Source of the DNA: Actinomycetes bacterium
GTDB lineage: Bacteria > Actinomycetota > Coriobacteriia > WRKU01 > WQUG01
Length of the DNA: 57,555 bases
Direction of reading: 5' to 3'
NCBI GenBank assembly: GCA_031272275.1
Contig: JAISUC010000002.1
Coordinates: 1 to 57,555, forward strand
A program made the translations under genes and the position numbers. How positions within the stretch are numbered: the stretch's first letter is position 1; every line of letters begins with the position of its first letter. Shown here piece by piece: positions 32,789 to 41,759 of the stretch. The notes under the pieces are model-generated. The model was given only the letters and a program-made list of their open reading frames with translations. It had not been told where the DNA came from and ran no database searches.

Positions 32789-35452
32789 ATGAAGCCCAAT
32801 ATGAGGTCCGGAATGAGGTCCGGAATGAGGTCCGGAATGGTGTCTCGGTGGTGTATGACTTACGGTAAACTCAATCGATTGCTGCTGACGGCGGTGGCCG
32901 GCGTGGCGTTGGTGTTTGCGTTTGCGGCAACGGCCGGTGCGACCGCCCCGTCTCCGAAACTGTCCTATGCCGATCTGATGAGTCGTTTGGAGACGGCACC
33001 TGCCGGTCAGTTGCCGGGGTATTTCCTGACGGTTGTCGAGGGCTCGACCATCGAGACCGTTCCTGCAACCATCACCGGCTACACACCCGGCGGCGGCTGG
33101 CGCGACAGTTTGATTTTCTTTCAGGGGACAGGCCCGGTCATGGCTGCCACACAGGGTATCGCCCAGGGCATGAGCGGCAGCCCCTTGTATCTGGCAACCG
33201 GCGAGCTGATAGGGGCAGTGGCCTATGGTGACTGGTTCACCCCCAGCGGGCACGGATTGGCGACGCCAATCGAGGCCATGGAGCGCGTCGAAAGCGAGTA
33301 TGCGGGACGTACTCCCCTGGGTTTGCAGCCCCTGAAACTGAATGCGCCGGTGTTCGCAAACGGCAAGGTGGTGGACCGCGTGATCATCACCGATGACCCG
33401 GCGGCGCACGCGGCTGATGCGGCCACCGGCACCTTTGTGGCGCGTCCGTTGAACACGCTGACCATCGGCGGAGTGAAGTCGTCGACCAAAGCCGGTAAGC
33501 GCCTGGCAAAGCGGCTGGAGAAACTGGGGCGGAGTTATCGGTTCACCACGGTGGGTGGACGTGCGGATGACCCCTCGATTCCGGCATCGATGACCCCGCT
33601 GCAGCCGGGTTCCGCCGTTTATGCGCTGGAGAGCGTGGGATCGGTCTTTTCGGGGTCGATGGGAACGACGACCTATACGGATGGCGACAACGTCTTGATG
33701 TTCGGGCACACCTATGGAAACCCGGGCCAGGCGCTGGATTTGTACATGGCGGAAGGTTGGGTCACCGGGGTTTGGCCCAGCGAAGAGACCTCGTATAAGC
33801 TGGGCACGCCGACTGTGGTAAACGGCACGGTGGTCGCCGACGGTCTGGACGGTGTACTGGGTGTGGCGGGTTTGTCAACCCCGGATGTCGCGATTACGTC
33901 GACTGCCACCAATGCCGCCACCGGCGAGGTCGAAACGCGCAGAAGCTGGATCAAACAGTCCCTGTTGCGCGACGATTGGTATGACGAGTATGCGATCGAC
34001 CTGATTGACGCGACCCTGACCGACGCGCCTTACCGCCTGTGTGATTACGGCTATCTGGCAGGCAGCGCGAAAACCGAGGGTACGCTGGTCGTGTATGACG
34101 GCACAAAGGATGTGACGCTGACGTTTACGAACAGCTATTCATCCGACGATGACATCGCCTATTTGGTGTCCTCCGACCTGTATAACGCATTGTGGGACCT
34201 GCTGACGCTGAACACCTGGAAAAACGAGCCGCTGGTGGTCAAGAGCGTGAGCCTGAACACCACACTGAATATCGGCAAGCCCCTGACCTCGACCGCCGTG
34301 GGCATCGAGGCGCCGAACGGGCTGAAGGTCGGGACGAACACGGTCAAGGTCAAGCTGTTCACCACGGGTGTCAAGGATGCAAGCTACGAGACCACGTCGA
34401 TTGTTCTGAACGGCGAGGACTTCCCGGATGAATGGGGGGATCCACAGGCGACGGGTGCGCTGGTCAACAGCAGCGATTACACGCTGACAGTGACCCCGTA
34501 TAACAGCTATAAGTACAGCGATTACTATGACGATGACGACTATATGTACAGTCTGTCCGGTGATGCCGGCGCGAATAGCGCCGAGCGCCTGAAGCCGTTC
34601 ACGGCGGAAGACCCGACCGACGAGCCCTATAAGCGTCCCAGTCTGGAAGAGATTATCAAGGACCTGCAGGAACAGAAACCCAACCAGAATGAAAAACTGG
34701 TGGTATCCCTGTACCAGGGTTCCAGTGAGATCGCATCCACCACCGTGGACTGCGCAAACAACGTGGATGGGACGGTGTCGGCGCGTTCGACCGCCGTGTC
34801 CGCGACGCTGAGCAAAACGACCCTCGCTTACGGCAAAAAGACCACCGTCACCGGTGTCATCGACGGTCCGCTGGGCACACCGATCTATCTGTACGGGACA
34901 CCCGCGGGATCCAAGACCGAAAAGCTGCTGGCAACCGGGCGCGCATCGAGCGAAGACGACCTGAACAAGACAAGTCCGTCGTACTCGTATGACGACGATG
35001 ATGATGATGAAGACGACGAGGACGCGGTATACGGCGTCAAGTTCAAGCTGAGCGTGCCGGCGCTGAAAGCAAACACGAAGCTGCGCGTGGTGGCAGCAGG
35101 CACCACGAAGTACCTGACCGGCGTATCGCCGAAGATGAGTGCAAAGGTCAAGGCGAAGGTCACCGTGAAGGCCGCGAAGTCCAAGGTCAAGCACGGCAAG
35201 AAGGTCAAGTTGACCGCCGGCCTGACGAGCGCGAACCCCAAGGGCGGCAAACTGTACCTGGAGCGCAAGAAGGGCAAAAAGTGGGTCAAGATCAAGACCT
35301 GGAAGGTAAAAAGCACCAAGACCTCCCTGAAGTACAGCTATTCATGGAAGACCCCGCGGACGCGCGGCAAGGTGTCCATGCGCGCACGCTGGGGCGGCAA
35401 CAGCTATAACTACAAGGCGACGGGCGGCACCAAGCGCGTTACGGTGAAGTAG
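32789..35452 (+). CDS. Secreted protein with SpoIVB-type (S55) peptidase domain
   Basis: About 887 residues. The start at 32789 has a strong AAAGGAGG site; a 12-bp repeat (ATGAGGTCCGGA) then gives MRSG three times before the signal segment (about residues 30-51). The S55-like signature is TQGIAQGMSGSPLYLATGELIGAVAYG, with the probable nucleophile Ser129, and GHTYGNPGQALDLYMAEGWVTGVWPS further on. No PDZ domain is evident. Two aspartate/tyrosine patches (YSDYYDDDDYMY; YDDDDDDEDDEDA) and a lysine-rich C-terminal Ig-like domain suggest calcium binding and wall attachment. This is not a sporulation context. The physiological substrate is unknown. Confidence 0.8.
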   Translation: MKPNMRSGMRSGMRSGMVSRWCMTYGKLNRLLLTAVAGVALVFAFAATAGATAPSPKLSYADLMSRLETAPAGQLPGYFLTVVEGSTIETVPATITGYTPGGGWRDSLIFFQGTGPVMAATQGIAQGMSGSPLYLATGELIGAVAYGDWFTPSGHGLATPIEAMERVESEYAGRTPLGLQPLKLNAPVFANGKVVDRVIITDDPAAHAADAATGTFVARPLNTLTIGGVKSSTKAGKRLAKRLEKLGRSYRFTTVGGRADDPSIPASMTPLQPGSAVYALESVGSVFSGSMGTTTYTDGDNVLMFGHTYGNPGQALDLYMAEGWVTGVWPSEETSYKLGTPTVVNGTVVADGLDGVLGVAGLSTPDVAITSTATNAATGEVETRRSWIKQSLLRDDWYDEYAIDLIDATLTDAPYRLCDYGYLAGSAKTEGTLVVYDGTKDVTLTFTNSYSSDDDIAYLVSSDLYNALWDLLTLNTWKNEPLVVKSVSLNTTLNIGKPLTSTAVGIEAPNGLKVGTNTVKVKLFTTGVKDASYETTSIVLNGEDFPDEWGDPQATGALVNSSDYTLTVTPYNSYKYSDYYDDDDYMYSLSGDAGANSAERLKPFTAEDPTDEPYKRPSLEEIIKDLQEQKPNQNEKLVVSLYQGSSEIASTTVDCANNVDGTVSARSTAVSATLSKTTLAYGKKTTVTGVIDGPLGTPIYLYGTPAGSKTEKLLATGRASSEDDLNKTSPSYSYDDDDDDEDDEDAVYGVKFKLSVPALKANTKLRVVAAGTTKYLTGVSPKMSAKVKAKVTVKAAKSKVKHGKKVKLTAGLTSANPKGGKLYLERKKGKKWVKIKTWKVKSTKTSLKYSYSWKTPRTRGKVSMRARWGGNSYNYKATGGTKRVTVK

Positions 35453-36335
35453 GCAGTTCAGCTGCCAGACGCACGAAGTCAGCGGGCGTCAGCGTTTCTG
35501 CACGTGCAGAGGCACTGACGCCCGCTTTGTGTAACGCTGTAGTCACCGTGTCGGTCGGGTATGTGGCGCGCAGGTTATTGTAGAGCGTCTTGCGCCGCAT
35601 CGCGAACGCACAGTCGACGATGGCGGCGGTGTGAGCGTAGGCGGTCGGAAGATGCTTGGACGCATCGGCTGTGGGGCTTGAGGTCGCGGGGGGGATGCGG
35701 ATCAAGCGGATAACGGTCGAGTCGACGCGCGGCGGCGGCAGAAAACTGCTGCGGGACACCGAAAAACTGCCCGCAACATCGGTCAGCAGTCGCAGTTTCA
35801 CCGTGTAGGCGCCGTAATCTTTGGTGCCGGGCCGTGCTGCCATGCGGCATGCCACCTCGCGTTGCACCATCACCGTGGCGGACCGCAGGGTCGCCAGGCT
35901 CTGAAAGGCATCCAACACCACCGTGGCGGCCACCGCATAGGGCAAATTTGCGATCAGCGTGGTGGGTGGCGCCGGCAAGGTCAGGGTCGGTAGCGTCAAC
36001 GCGTCAGCCGCGACCAGGTGGAGCGTTTCATACTCCCCCAGGGTTTCTGTCAGCACCTGCACCAGGTCCGGGTCTTTTTCCAGAGCCACGACGGGCGCTC
36101 CTGAGGAAAGGAGGGCGGTCGTGAGCGTCCCGATGCCCGGGCCGATTTCCAGGATGACGTCGTCGGCTGACGGCGCCGCCAACCGCATGATACGCCCCAC
36201 CACGCCGTCTGCCACCAGAAAGTGCTGTCCCAGGCGCTTTTTGGTGTACAGACTGTGTTCCTGCAGCGTCCGGATCGTCGCGGCGGGATTGGCGAGCGGG
36301 GAATACTGGGCCGGATGCGGCAGGTCGCGGGCCAT
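35439..36335 (-). CDS. rsmA: 16S rRNA (adenine1518/1519-N6)-dimethyltransferase
   Basis: A 298-residue RsmA/KsgA that dimethylates A1518 and A1519 of 16S rRNA. Motifs: KKRLGQHFLVADGVV, the SAM site VILEIGPGIGTLTTALL, ANLPYAVAA (the NLPY catalytic motif) and VQREVACRMAARPGTKDYGAYTV. A GGGGGAGTATGAAACGCTCC word (minus strand of 36020-36039) encodes GEYETL in the loop after the second strand. It converges on the S55 gene with a 14-base overlap. Its ATG overlaps the preceding gene's stop as TAATG. Confidence 0.95.
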   Translation of the reverse strand: MARDLPHPAQYSPLANPAATIRTLQEHSLYTKKRLGQHFLVADGVVGRIMRLAAPSADDVILEIGPGIGTLTTALLSSGAPVVALEKDPDLVQVLTETLGEYETLHLVAADALTLPTLTLPAPPTTLIANLPYAVAATVVLDAFQSLATLRSATVMVQREVACRMAARPGTKDYGAYTVKLRLLTDVAGSFSVSRSSFLPPPRVDSTVIRLIRIPPATSSPTADASKHLPTAYAHTAAIVDCAFAMRRKTLYNNLRATYPTDTVTTALHKAGVSASARAETLTPADFVRLAAELPTSP

Positions 36336-36796
36336 TACGGAACCTGCAGGGTGAATCCCAGTGTGTTCGAAGCATAGCGCAAGGGCACCAGCATCGCGTC
36401 GGTGTAGGGGTCGTCGGAGGCGGCGGTCAGATGCGCGAAGGCACGGCGGCTGCGGTCGGCGGCAATGCCGCCCTGGCGCGACCAGATGACCATCATGCGG
36501 TCGATGACCGCTTTCAGCTGGGCGGGAATGGCTCCAAAGTACACCGGTGCCACCCAGTGCAGTTCGTCGGCGGCGTCCAGGGCGGCAAACAGGCGCCCGA
36601 TGTCGTCATCGGTAATACCGCAGACCTTGGTCTGCACGCAGCGCTGACAACCGCCGCAGGGACGGAAGTGGTCACGTGCGACCGAGAAGACGTCGACGCT
36701 GTGTCCGGTCTGTACGTGTTCACGCTGCAGGTCTGCCGTCAGACGCGCACAGGTACCGTTCGCACGCGGACTGCCGTTGATAATGACCACATTCAT
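36335..36796 (-). CDS. Flavodoxin-like NADPH-dependent FMN reductase
   Basis: About 153 residues with a flavodoxin-like start MNVVIINGSPRANGTC, the Cys-rich HFRPCGGCQRCVQTKVCGI segment and the FMN loop APVYFGAIPAQLKAVIDRM, as in NADPH-dependent FMN reductases or iron-sulfur flavoproteins. The cysteine spacing CGGCQRC could hold a metal cluster. The substrate is unknown. The ATG at 36796 gives better spacing to the GAGAGG site than the one at 36805. It is translationally coupled to rsmA. Confidence 0.82.
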   Translation of the reverse strand: MNVVIINGSPRANGTCARLTADLQREHVQTGHSVDVFSVARDHFRPCGGCQRCVQTKVCGITDDDIGRLFAALDAADELHWVAPVYFGAIPAQLKAVIDRMMVIWSRQGGIAADRSRRAFAHLTAASDDPYTDAMLVPLRYASNTLGFTLQVP

Positions 36797-36829
36797 GTCC
36801 TGCATTCCTCTCGATCTATCCCGACTGTG

Positions 36830-37027
36830 GGGATTGAGTCCGAATAAAAAGCTTTGCAGCTTTTTTTCAGCTCAATCCCTTTGTCCCCGTAAGTCCTAAC
36901 CTGCGGGATTGAGGCTGAATAAAAAGCTTTGCAGCTTTTTTCAGCTCAATCCCCAGATTACCGTAAGATCCGGCCGTGGGATTGAGGCCGAATAAAAAGC
37001 TTTGCAGCTTTTTCTCGGCTCAATCCC
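36830..37027. repeat. Three tandem ~50-bp palindromes (period ~74)
   Basis: Units at 36830-36879, 36905-36953 and 36978-37027. Each begins GGGATTGAG, ends CTCAATCCC and has the core AATAAAAAGCTTTGCAG followed by CTTTTT. The whole unit can fold on itself, and the core alone looks like an intrinsic terminator. Spacers between units share CCGTAAG. The array lies downstream of tatD on the minus strand and may end that transcript. A fourth, diverged copy is at 9722-9767. Confidence 0.85.
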
Positions 37028-37070
37028 CTTTTCAATCCTCTTTTGCGGCAACAAAGGCGAGACGTTTCCC

Positions 37071-38060
37071 CTACAGGCGGAACAGGCGGCGGGCGGTGAT
37101 CGTCGTTTCGCGTGCCAGCACCGGCAGCGACACGCCGCGCGCCTCTGCAACGACGGCGGCATTGAACAGCGTCAGCGCCGGCTCATTCGTGTGACCGCGG
37201 AAGGGCTCGGGTGCCATAAAAGGACAATCCGTCTCGACCAGCAGGCGGTCCGCCGGCACGGCAGCGGCAGCCGCGCGTACCTCGTCGGCTTTCTTGAAGG
37301 TCACCGGGCCGGCAAAGCTGACATAGCATCCCAAGTCCACAAAGGGACGGGCGACCTCGTAATCCAGGTTGAAGCAATGAAGGATCGCTCCGCGCGCCGG
37401 CACCCCGCCCTCGCTTAAGATGCGCAGGCCGTCCTCGTGCGCCTCGCGCAAATGAATACAGACCGGCAGATCCAGTTCGTGCGCCAGTTCCAGCTGGCGC
37501 GCAAAGACCTCACGCTGAACATCACGCGGGGAATGATCATAGTGATAATCCAAACCCAGCTCGCCCAAACCGACCACGCGCGGATCGGCGGCAAAGGTGC
37601 GGATCGCGTCAATGGCGGCGTCGTCGGTTCGTGCTGCATCGTGGGGGTGGGTGCCCACGAGGAAATACACCTCGGGAATCAGCGGGGTCGCCTGAGCAGC
37701 AGCCGCAGACGACAATTCGCGTCGCCGACATTCGCAATACCCCTCATAGGACTCACGGCAGACGCAGTACTCGCGCTCGCCGCCGCATCCGCCCAGATTC
37801 TTTTTCAGGCACGCCTTCGCTTCGCTTTTCCACAAGCGCAGTTCGTTGAAGTTACGCTCGGGGTTTTCCAGTACGTTCACCACGCTGATAACCGCAGACA
37901 ACCCCACCACCGCCGCGCGTGCCAGCGCGATTTCCGGATCATCCAACATATCCAGGTGCGCGTGCGTGTCAATCAGGGTTTCGTCCCCCAAATGCGGCAG
38001 CGGTACGCGGACTTCCTCTTTGGACTTGCCCTTCGTCGTTGTGAAATCCAGTACTCCCAT
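37071..38060 (-). CDS. TatD family metal-dependent hydrolase with Cys-rich insert
   Basis: About 329 residues. Metal ligands of TatD-type DNases are in place: DTHAHLD (His33, His35), GELGLDYHYDH, CIHLREA, LHCF and ETDCPFM. TatD proteins are Mg-dependent 3'-5' exonucleases. Unusual is a stretch of roughly 45 residues between the second strand and VGTHPHD, with six cysteines (84, 92, 99, 101, 109, 111), including two CxC pairs. It could bind zinc or an iron-sulfur cluster. The ATG at 38060 follows the metG stop by one base and has a GGAG site. Confidence 0.9.
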   Translation of the reverse strand: MGVLDFTTTKGKSKEEVRVPLPHLGDETLIDTHAHLDMLDDPEIALARAAVVGLSAVISVVNVLENPERNFNELRLWKSEAKACLKKNLGGCGGEREYCVCRESYEGYCECRRRELSSAAAAQATPLIPEVYFLVGTHPHDAARTDDAAIDAIRTFAADPRVVGLGELGLDYHYDHSPRDVQREVFARQLELAHELDLPVCIHLREAHEDGLRILSEGGVPARGAILHCFNLDYEVARPFVDLGCYVSFAGPVTFKKADEVRAAAAAVPADRLLVETDCPFMAPEPFRGHTNEPALTLFNAAVVAEARGVSLPVLARETTITARRLFRL

Positions 38061-38061
38061 G

Positions 38062-39735
38062 TCATTTCTCCAGTCGGGGGAACAGCGGATCGCCCACGCG
38101 AACCTCGTTTCCTGCGGGCAGCAGCCCCCATGCACTGAGCTCTGCCAGGTTGTCGATCGCAGACGCCGGGGCTAACCCCAGCCGCGCACAGACCTCGTCT
38201 GCCGTCGCGGGCATCACGGCTGCCGTATACAGCGCGACGATGCGCACGGCCTCCAGTGCGGAGTACAGGACCTGTGACAGGCGCAGAGCAGCGGCGCGGG
38301 CATCCTGCTCCCCGCCATCGGTACCACCCGAAGCGATTTTCGCAAGTGTCCAAGGCGCCGATTCTTCCAGGTAGCGGTTCGCGGCCTTGACCAGTTCCCA
38401 GACTTCGGTCAGAGCACCCGCGTAATCCAGACGGTCATAGCAAGCCCGAACCCGGTCATACAGGCCGCAGGCGACATCGCGCAGGACCGCGCCCTCGGCT
38501 GCGTCTGCCGTCATGTCGCCGCCGTAATCGGGCACGCGCCCGTCGCGGTATTTGCCGACCATATTGAACAGGCGGCTGACCAGGTTTCCCCAGTCGTTTG
38601 CCAGGTCGCCGTTGTAGCGCTGCACCATGGCTTCGTCGCTGATGTTTCCGTCCTGACCGAACGAAACGTCGCGCAGGAAATAGTATCGATAGCCGTCCAC
38701 GCCGAATCGTTCGACCAAATCCAGCGGACGGGTGGCGTTGCCTTTGGATTTGCTCATTTTTTCACCGCGCGTCAGCAGAAATCCGTGCGCAAAGACGCGT
38801 TCGGGAATCGGCAGCCCGGCTGCATGCAACAAGGCCGGCCAAATGACGCAGTGAAAACGGATGATGTCCTTGCCGACGTAATGAATCTGCGCCGGCCAGC
38901 GGTGCGCGAATTCCTCCTCGCGCCCGGGCTGGGCATAGCCGGCGGCAGTGATGTAGTTGATCAGCGCGTCAAACCACACATACATCGTATGTGATTCATC
39001 CCAGGGGAGCGGGATGCCCCAATCGACGTTTGCCCTGCTGATCGACAGGTCCTTCAGGCCGCCGCGGACAAAGGACAGGACTTCGTTGCGCCGGGTTTCC
39101 GGACCGATGAAATCGGGGTGCGCCTCACAGTAATCCAGCAACCAATCCTGATAAGCGGACAGCCTGAAAAAGTAGTTTTCTTCCTCGACCCAGGTCAGCG
39201 GCCGGTGGCAGTCCGGGCAGAGGGGTACCCGGTCGCCGGTTGCGGAGTCGGCGGAGTCGGCGCCGTCAGCTCCCTCAGTGCCGTCGGCAGCCCCTTGGGG
39301 TGTGCCCTCCAAATCGTTCGGTGCCCAGTAGGTCTCGTCAGGCAGGCAGTACCAGCCGTGATAGCTGCCCTTATAGATGTCACCGCTGTCATAGAGCTTT
39401 TGTGCCAGCGCGCGCACGACGGCAGTGTGGTCGGCGTCCGTGGTGCGGATAAAGCGGTCATAGCTGATGTTCAGCTGCCGCCAGACCTCGCGGAAATCGA
39501 CAGCAAGCGCATCCACCCAGTCTTGGGGGTCGCGCCCAGCGGCGTTGGCTGCCGCCTGGACTTTTTGCCCGTGTTCATCCAGTCCGGTCAAAAACAGCAC
39601 GTCATAGCCGCATTGCCGGCGATAACGCGCCATGGCGTCGGCGGCGATTGTCGTGTACGCCGTACCCAGGTGCGGGGCGGCATTCACGTAATATATCGGT
39701 GTCGTCAGGTAAAACGATTCCTTTGCTGCGGTCAT
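38062..39735 (-). CDS. metG: Methionyl-tRNA synthetase
   Basis: A 557-residue class I synthetase. The HIGH-type sequence is PHLGTAYT, the KMSKS loop is EKMSKSKGN, and a zinc knuckle has VPLCPDCHRPL. Length is that of the short form without a C-terminal tRNA-binding domain. A Gly/Ala/Asp-rich insert (TEGADGADSADSATGD) sits just before the knuckle, its DNA made of GCGGAGTC-type repeats. It lies between plsX and tatD on the same strand. Confidence 0.97.
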   Translation of the reverse strand: MTAAKESFYLTTPIYYVNAAPHLGTAYTTIAADAMARYRRQCGYDVLFLTGLDEHGQKVQAAANAAGRDPQDWVDALAVDFREVWRQLNISYDRFIRTTDADHTAVVRALAQKLYDSGDIYKGSYHGWYCLPDETYWAPNDLEGTPQGAADGTEGADGADSADSATGDRVPLCPDCHRPLTWVEEENYFFRLSAYQDWLLDYCEAHPDFIGPETRRNEVLSFVRGGLKDLSISRANVDWGIPLPWDESHTMYVWFDALINYITAAGYAQPGREEEFAHRWPAQIHYVGKDIIRFHCVIWPALLHAAGLPIPERVFAHGFLLTRGEKMSKSKGNATRPLDLVERFGVDGYRYYFLRDVSFGQDGNISDEAMVQRYNGDLANDWGNLVSRLFNMVGKYRDGRVPDYGGDMTADAAEGAVLRDVACGLYDRVRACYDRLDYAGALTEVWELVKAANRYLEESAPWTLAKIASGGTDGGEQDARAAALRLSQVLYSALEAVRIVALYTAAVMPATADEVCARLGLAPASAIDNLAELSAWGLLPAGNEVRVGDPLFPRLEK

Positions 39736-39787
39736 ATCCTGCCTTTCGGTCCTATTCTGAAAACTCTATTGTAGTGTTTGTGTGTCG

Positions 39788-40783
39788 TCAGCGCGAGAGC
39801 GCTTCTGTGATGCGGTCGGTGACGCCGCCACGCACGGCACGCGCGCCCACCAAAATGCCCGATGCAATCGCACGTGCATTGCTGGAACCGTGCCCCACCA
39901 AGCAGAGTCCGTTCACGCCCAACAGGGGTGCCGCGCCGTATTGGTCCGGATCCAGTTCGTCTTTCAGGGCGCCCATGTTTCCCTTTAACACCAAGGCCGC
40001 CAGCTTGGAGGTCGTGCTTGCCGTCATCGCCCCCTTGACCTTCCCCAACAGGAACTTCAGCGTGCCCTCCAGCGTCTTTAAGACGACATTGCCGGTGAAG
40101 CCGTCACAGACAATGACATCCGCCGCGCCCGCCAAAATATCGCGTCCCTCGACGTTACCGATAAAACCGGCCGTCTGCTGACGCAACAGGGCGTGCGCAT
40201 CCAACACCAGTTGGTTGCCTTTGCTGTCTTCCTCGCCGATGCTCAACAGGGCTATGCGCGGCTGTTCCACACCCAACGCCGCCTGGGCATAGGCGCGTCC
40301 CATCTCGGCGAACTGGACCAGATATTCCGGCTTGCAATCGGCATTGGCCCCGTTGTCTATCAAGACGGTCGGACGCGCGCCGGGCAAAATCACCGCCAAG
40401 GCCGGCCGCTTCACGCCTTTGATGCGTCCGGTGACCAAGGTCGCCGCAGCCAAACAGGCACCGGTCGACCCTGCAGAAAAGGTCGCCTGTGCCGCACCTT
40501 CTTTGACCAGGCGGGCGCAAACGACAATCGAGGAATCCTTTTTGCTGCGCACGGCTGCCGCCGGGTGCTCGTCCATCGCGATGACCTGCGTTGTCGGAAT
40601 CGCGCGCACGCGCGTATGGTTTGCGGCAAAGGGTTCGACGGTGTCTGCGGGTCCCACCATCAGGATCTGTATATCCGCGTCACGTTGCAATGCCAGTTCC
40701 GCGCCATCCAACACCACCTGAGGCGCGAAATCGCCGCCGAGTGCATCGACGGCGATGATGGTTCGGGACGTGTTCTGTGCCAT
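39788..40783 (-). CDS. plsX: Phosphate acyltransferase PlsX
   Basis: A PlsX of about 331 residues: IIAVDALGGDFAP, FSAGSTGACLAAATL, PTVLIDNGANADCKPEYLVQFAEMG, VIVCDGFTGNVVLKTLEG and GLCLVGHGSS. It makes acyl-phosphate from acyl-ACP for phospholipid synthesis, so it works with the FakA/FakB system elsewhere in the window. The chosen ATG at 40783 has a GGGGAG site; a longer frame upstream overlaps rpmF and is unlikely to be used. Confidence 0.95.
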   Translation of the reverse strand: MAQNTSRTIIAVDALGGDFAPQVVLDGAELALQRDADIQILMVGPADTVEPFAANHTRVRAIPTTQVIAMDEHPAAAVRSKKDSSIVVCARLVKEGAAQATFSAGSTGACLAAATLVTGRIKGVKRPALAVILPGARPTVLIDNGANADCKPEYLVQFAEMGRAYAQAALGVEQPRIALLSIGEEDSKGNQLVLDAHALLRQQTAGFIGNVEGRDILAGAADVIVCDGFTGNVVLKTLEGTLKFLLGKVKGAMTASTTSKLAALVLKGNMGALKDELDPDQYGAAPLLGVNGLCLVGHGSSNARAIASGILVGARAVRGGVTDRITEALSR

Positions 40784-40841
40784 TGCTCCCCGCTCCGTAT
40801 TCGTGTTGCTATCAGGACCTGTCGCTGACAAGGTCCAGCCG

Positions 40842-41021
40842 CTATTTCTCGATTTCGATAATCTCTTTACCGTCGTAATAACCACAGGTCGAGCACACGT
40901 GATGCGGGAGCTTCGGCTCGTGGCACTGCGGGCATTCCTGCGATTTGATGGCGCTGATCGAGTGGCTGCTGCGGCGGCTGTTCACCTTTGCGCGGCCTTT
41001 ACGTCGTTTGGGTACTGCCAT
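40842..41021 (-). CDS. rpmF: Large ribosomal subunit protein bL32
   Basis: A 59-residue L32: MAVPKRRKGRAKVNSRRSSH at the start, then a zinc ribbon with CPQCHEPKLPHHVC and CSTCGYYDGKEI. Length and cysteine spacing (CxxC plus CxxC) match the zinc-binding form. It lies directly upstream of plsX, which is the usual order, but without DUF177 ahead of it. Confidence 0.96.
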   Translation of the reverse strand: MAVPKRRKGRAKVNSRRSSHSISAIKSQECPQCHEPKLPHHVCSTCGYYDGKEIIEIEK

Positions 41022-41164
41022 GGTTACGTGTTTCCTTTCGTGTCATTAAAAACCGACCAGCCAGTATACCACAGACCGGTCCCCTTTTCCCGCGCGTTAC
41101 CGCGCCCACACGTGCGCATACGCCACGCACAGAGAGCGCCGGCGCGCATGCGTCAGTTACAAAG

Positions 41165-41755
41165 CTATTTCAGCGTGCCGAAGTTTTTCAGCGGCCAATA
41201 CGTCAGAAACGCGCGCCCGCGCACCGATTTCAATGGAACCGGTCCGAACACGCGGCTGTCACCGCTGTTGGTTCGGTTATCCCCCATCACCCAGATACAG
41301 TCATCCGGGATGGTATACGGATAGGTGATGGCGGCGATTCCACTGGCCTGGGGCAGCGGATAGCTGGGCTTTCCATACGTGTACGGTTCGTCCAGCGTAA
41401 CCCCGTCGACGGTAACCGCGCCCGAATCGTTGATGTCGACGGTCTGTCCACCGACGGCAATCACGCGTTTGATCAGGTTCGGGTATTCGCCGGTCGGGTC
41501 ATCGAACACCACGATGTCTTTGTATTTCGGCTTTCCGCCGACCTTGAACACCAGCTTGTTAGCCAGCAGGCGATCCTGCAGCTGGATAGTCGGCAGCATC
41601 GAGCCCGACGGCACGCGATAGGGCTCAATCAGAAAATAGCGAATAAACAGCGACAGCGCAAAGGCTATCGCCACCAAAATAATGGTCTCAATCAACCAAC
41701 GCCCAAATGATTGCTTGGGCGCGGCTTTCACAGTTTCTGTCGTCACGGTATCCAT
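41165..41755 (-). CDS. lepB: Signal peptidase I
   Basis: A 196-residue type I signal peptidase with one N-terminal membrane segment (LIETIILVAIAFALSLFIRYFL). The catalytic serine lies in VPSGSMLPT and the lysine in LIKRVIAVGGQTV, with GDNRTNSGDSRVFGPVP as the final box. It removes signal peptides from secreted proteins, several of which are encoded in this window. It starts 4 bases past the trmD stop and is probably cotranscribed with it. Confidence 0.96.
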   Translation of the reverse strand: MDTVTTETVKAAPKQSFGRWLIETIILVAIAFALSLFIRYFLIEPYRVPSGSMLPTIQLQDRLLANKLVFKVGGKPKYKDIVVFDDPTGEYPNLIKRVIAVGGQTVDINDSGAVTVDGVTLDEPYTYGKPSYPLPQASGIAAITYPYTIPDDCIWVMGDNRTNSGDSRVFGPVPLKSVRGRAFLTYWPLKNFGTLK

Positions 41756-41759
41756 TCCT

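Noticed and set aside
32700..32790. Riboswitch in the leader of the S55 gene
   Set aside because: Only one short hairpin; no match to a known class could be made by eye.
36830..37027. CRISPR-like array because of regular spacing
   Set aside because: Only three units, each palindromic with similar spacers, and no cas genes nearby.
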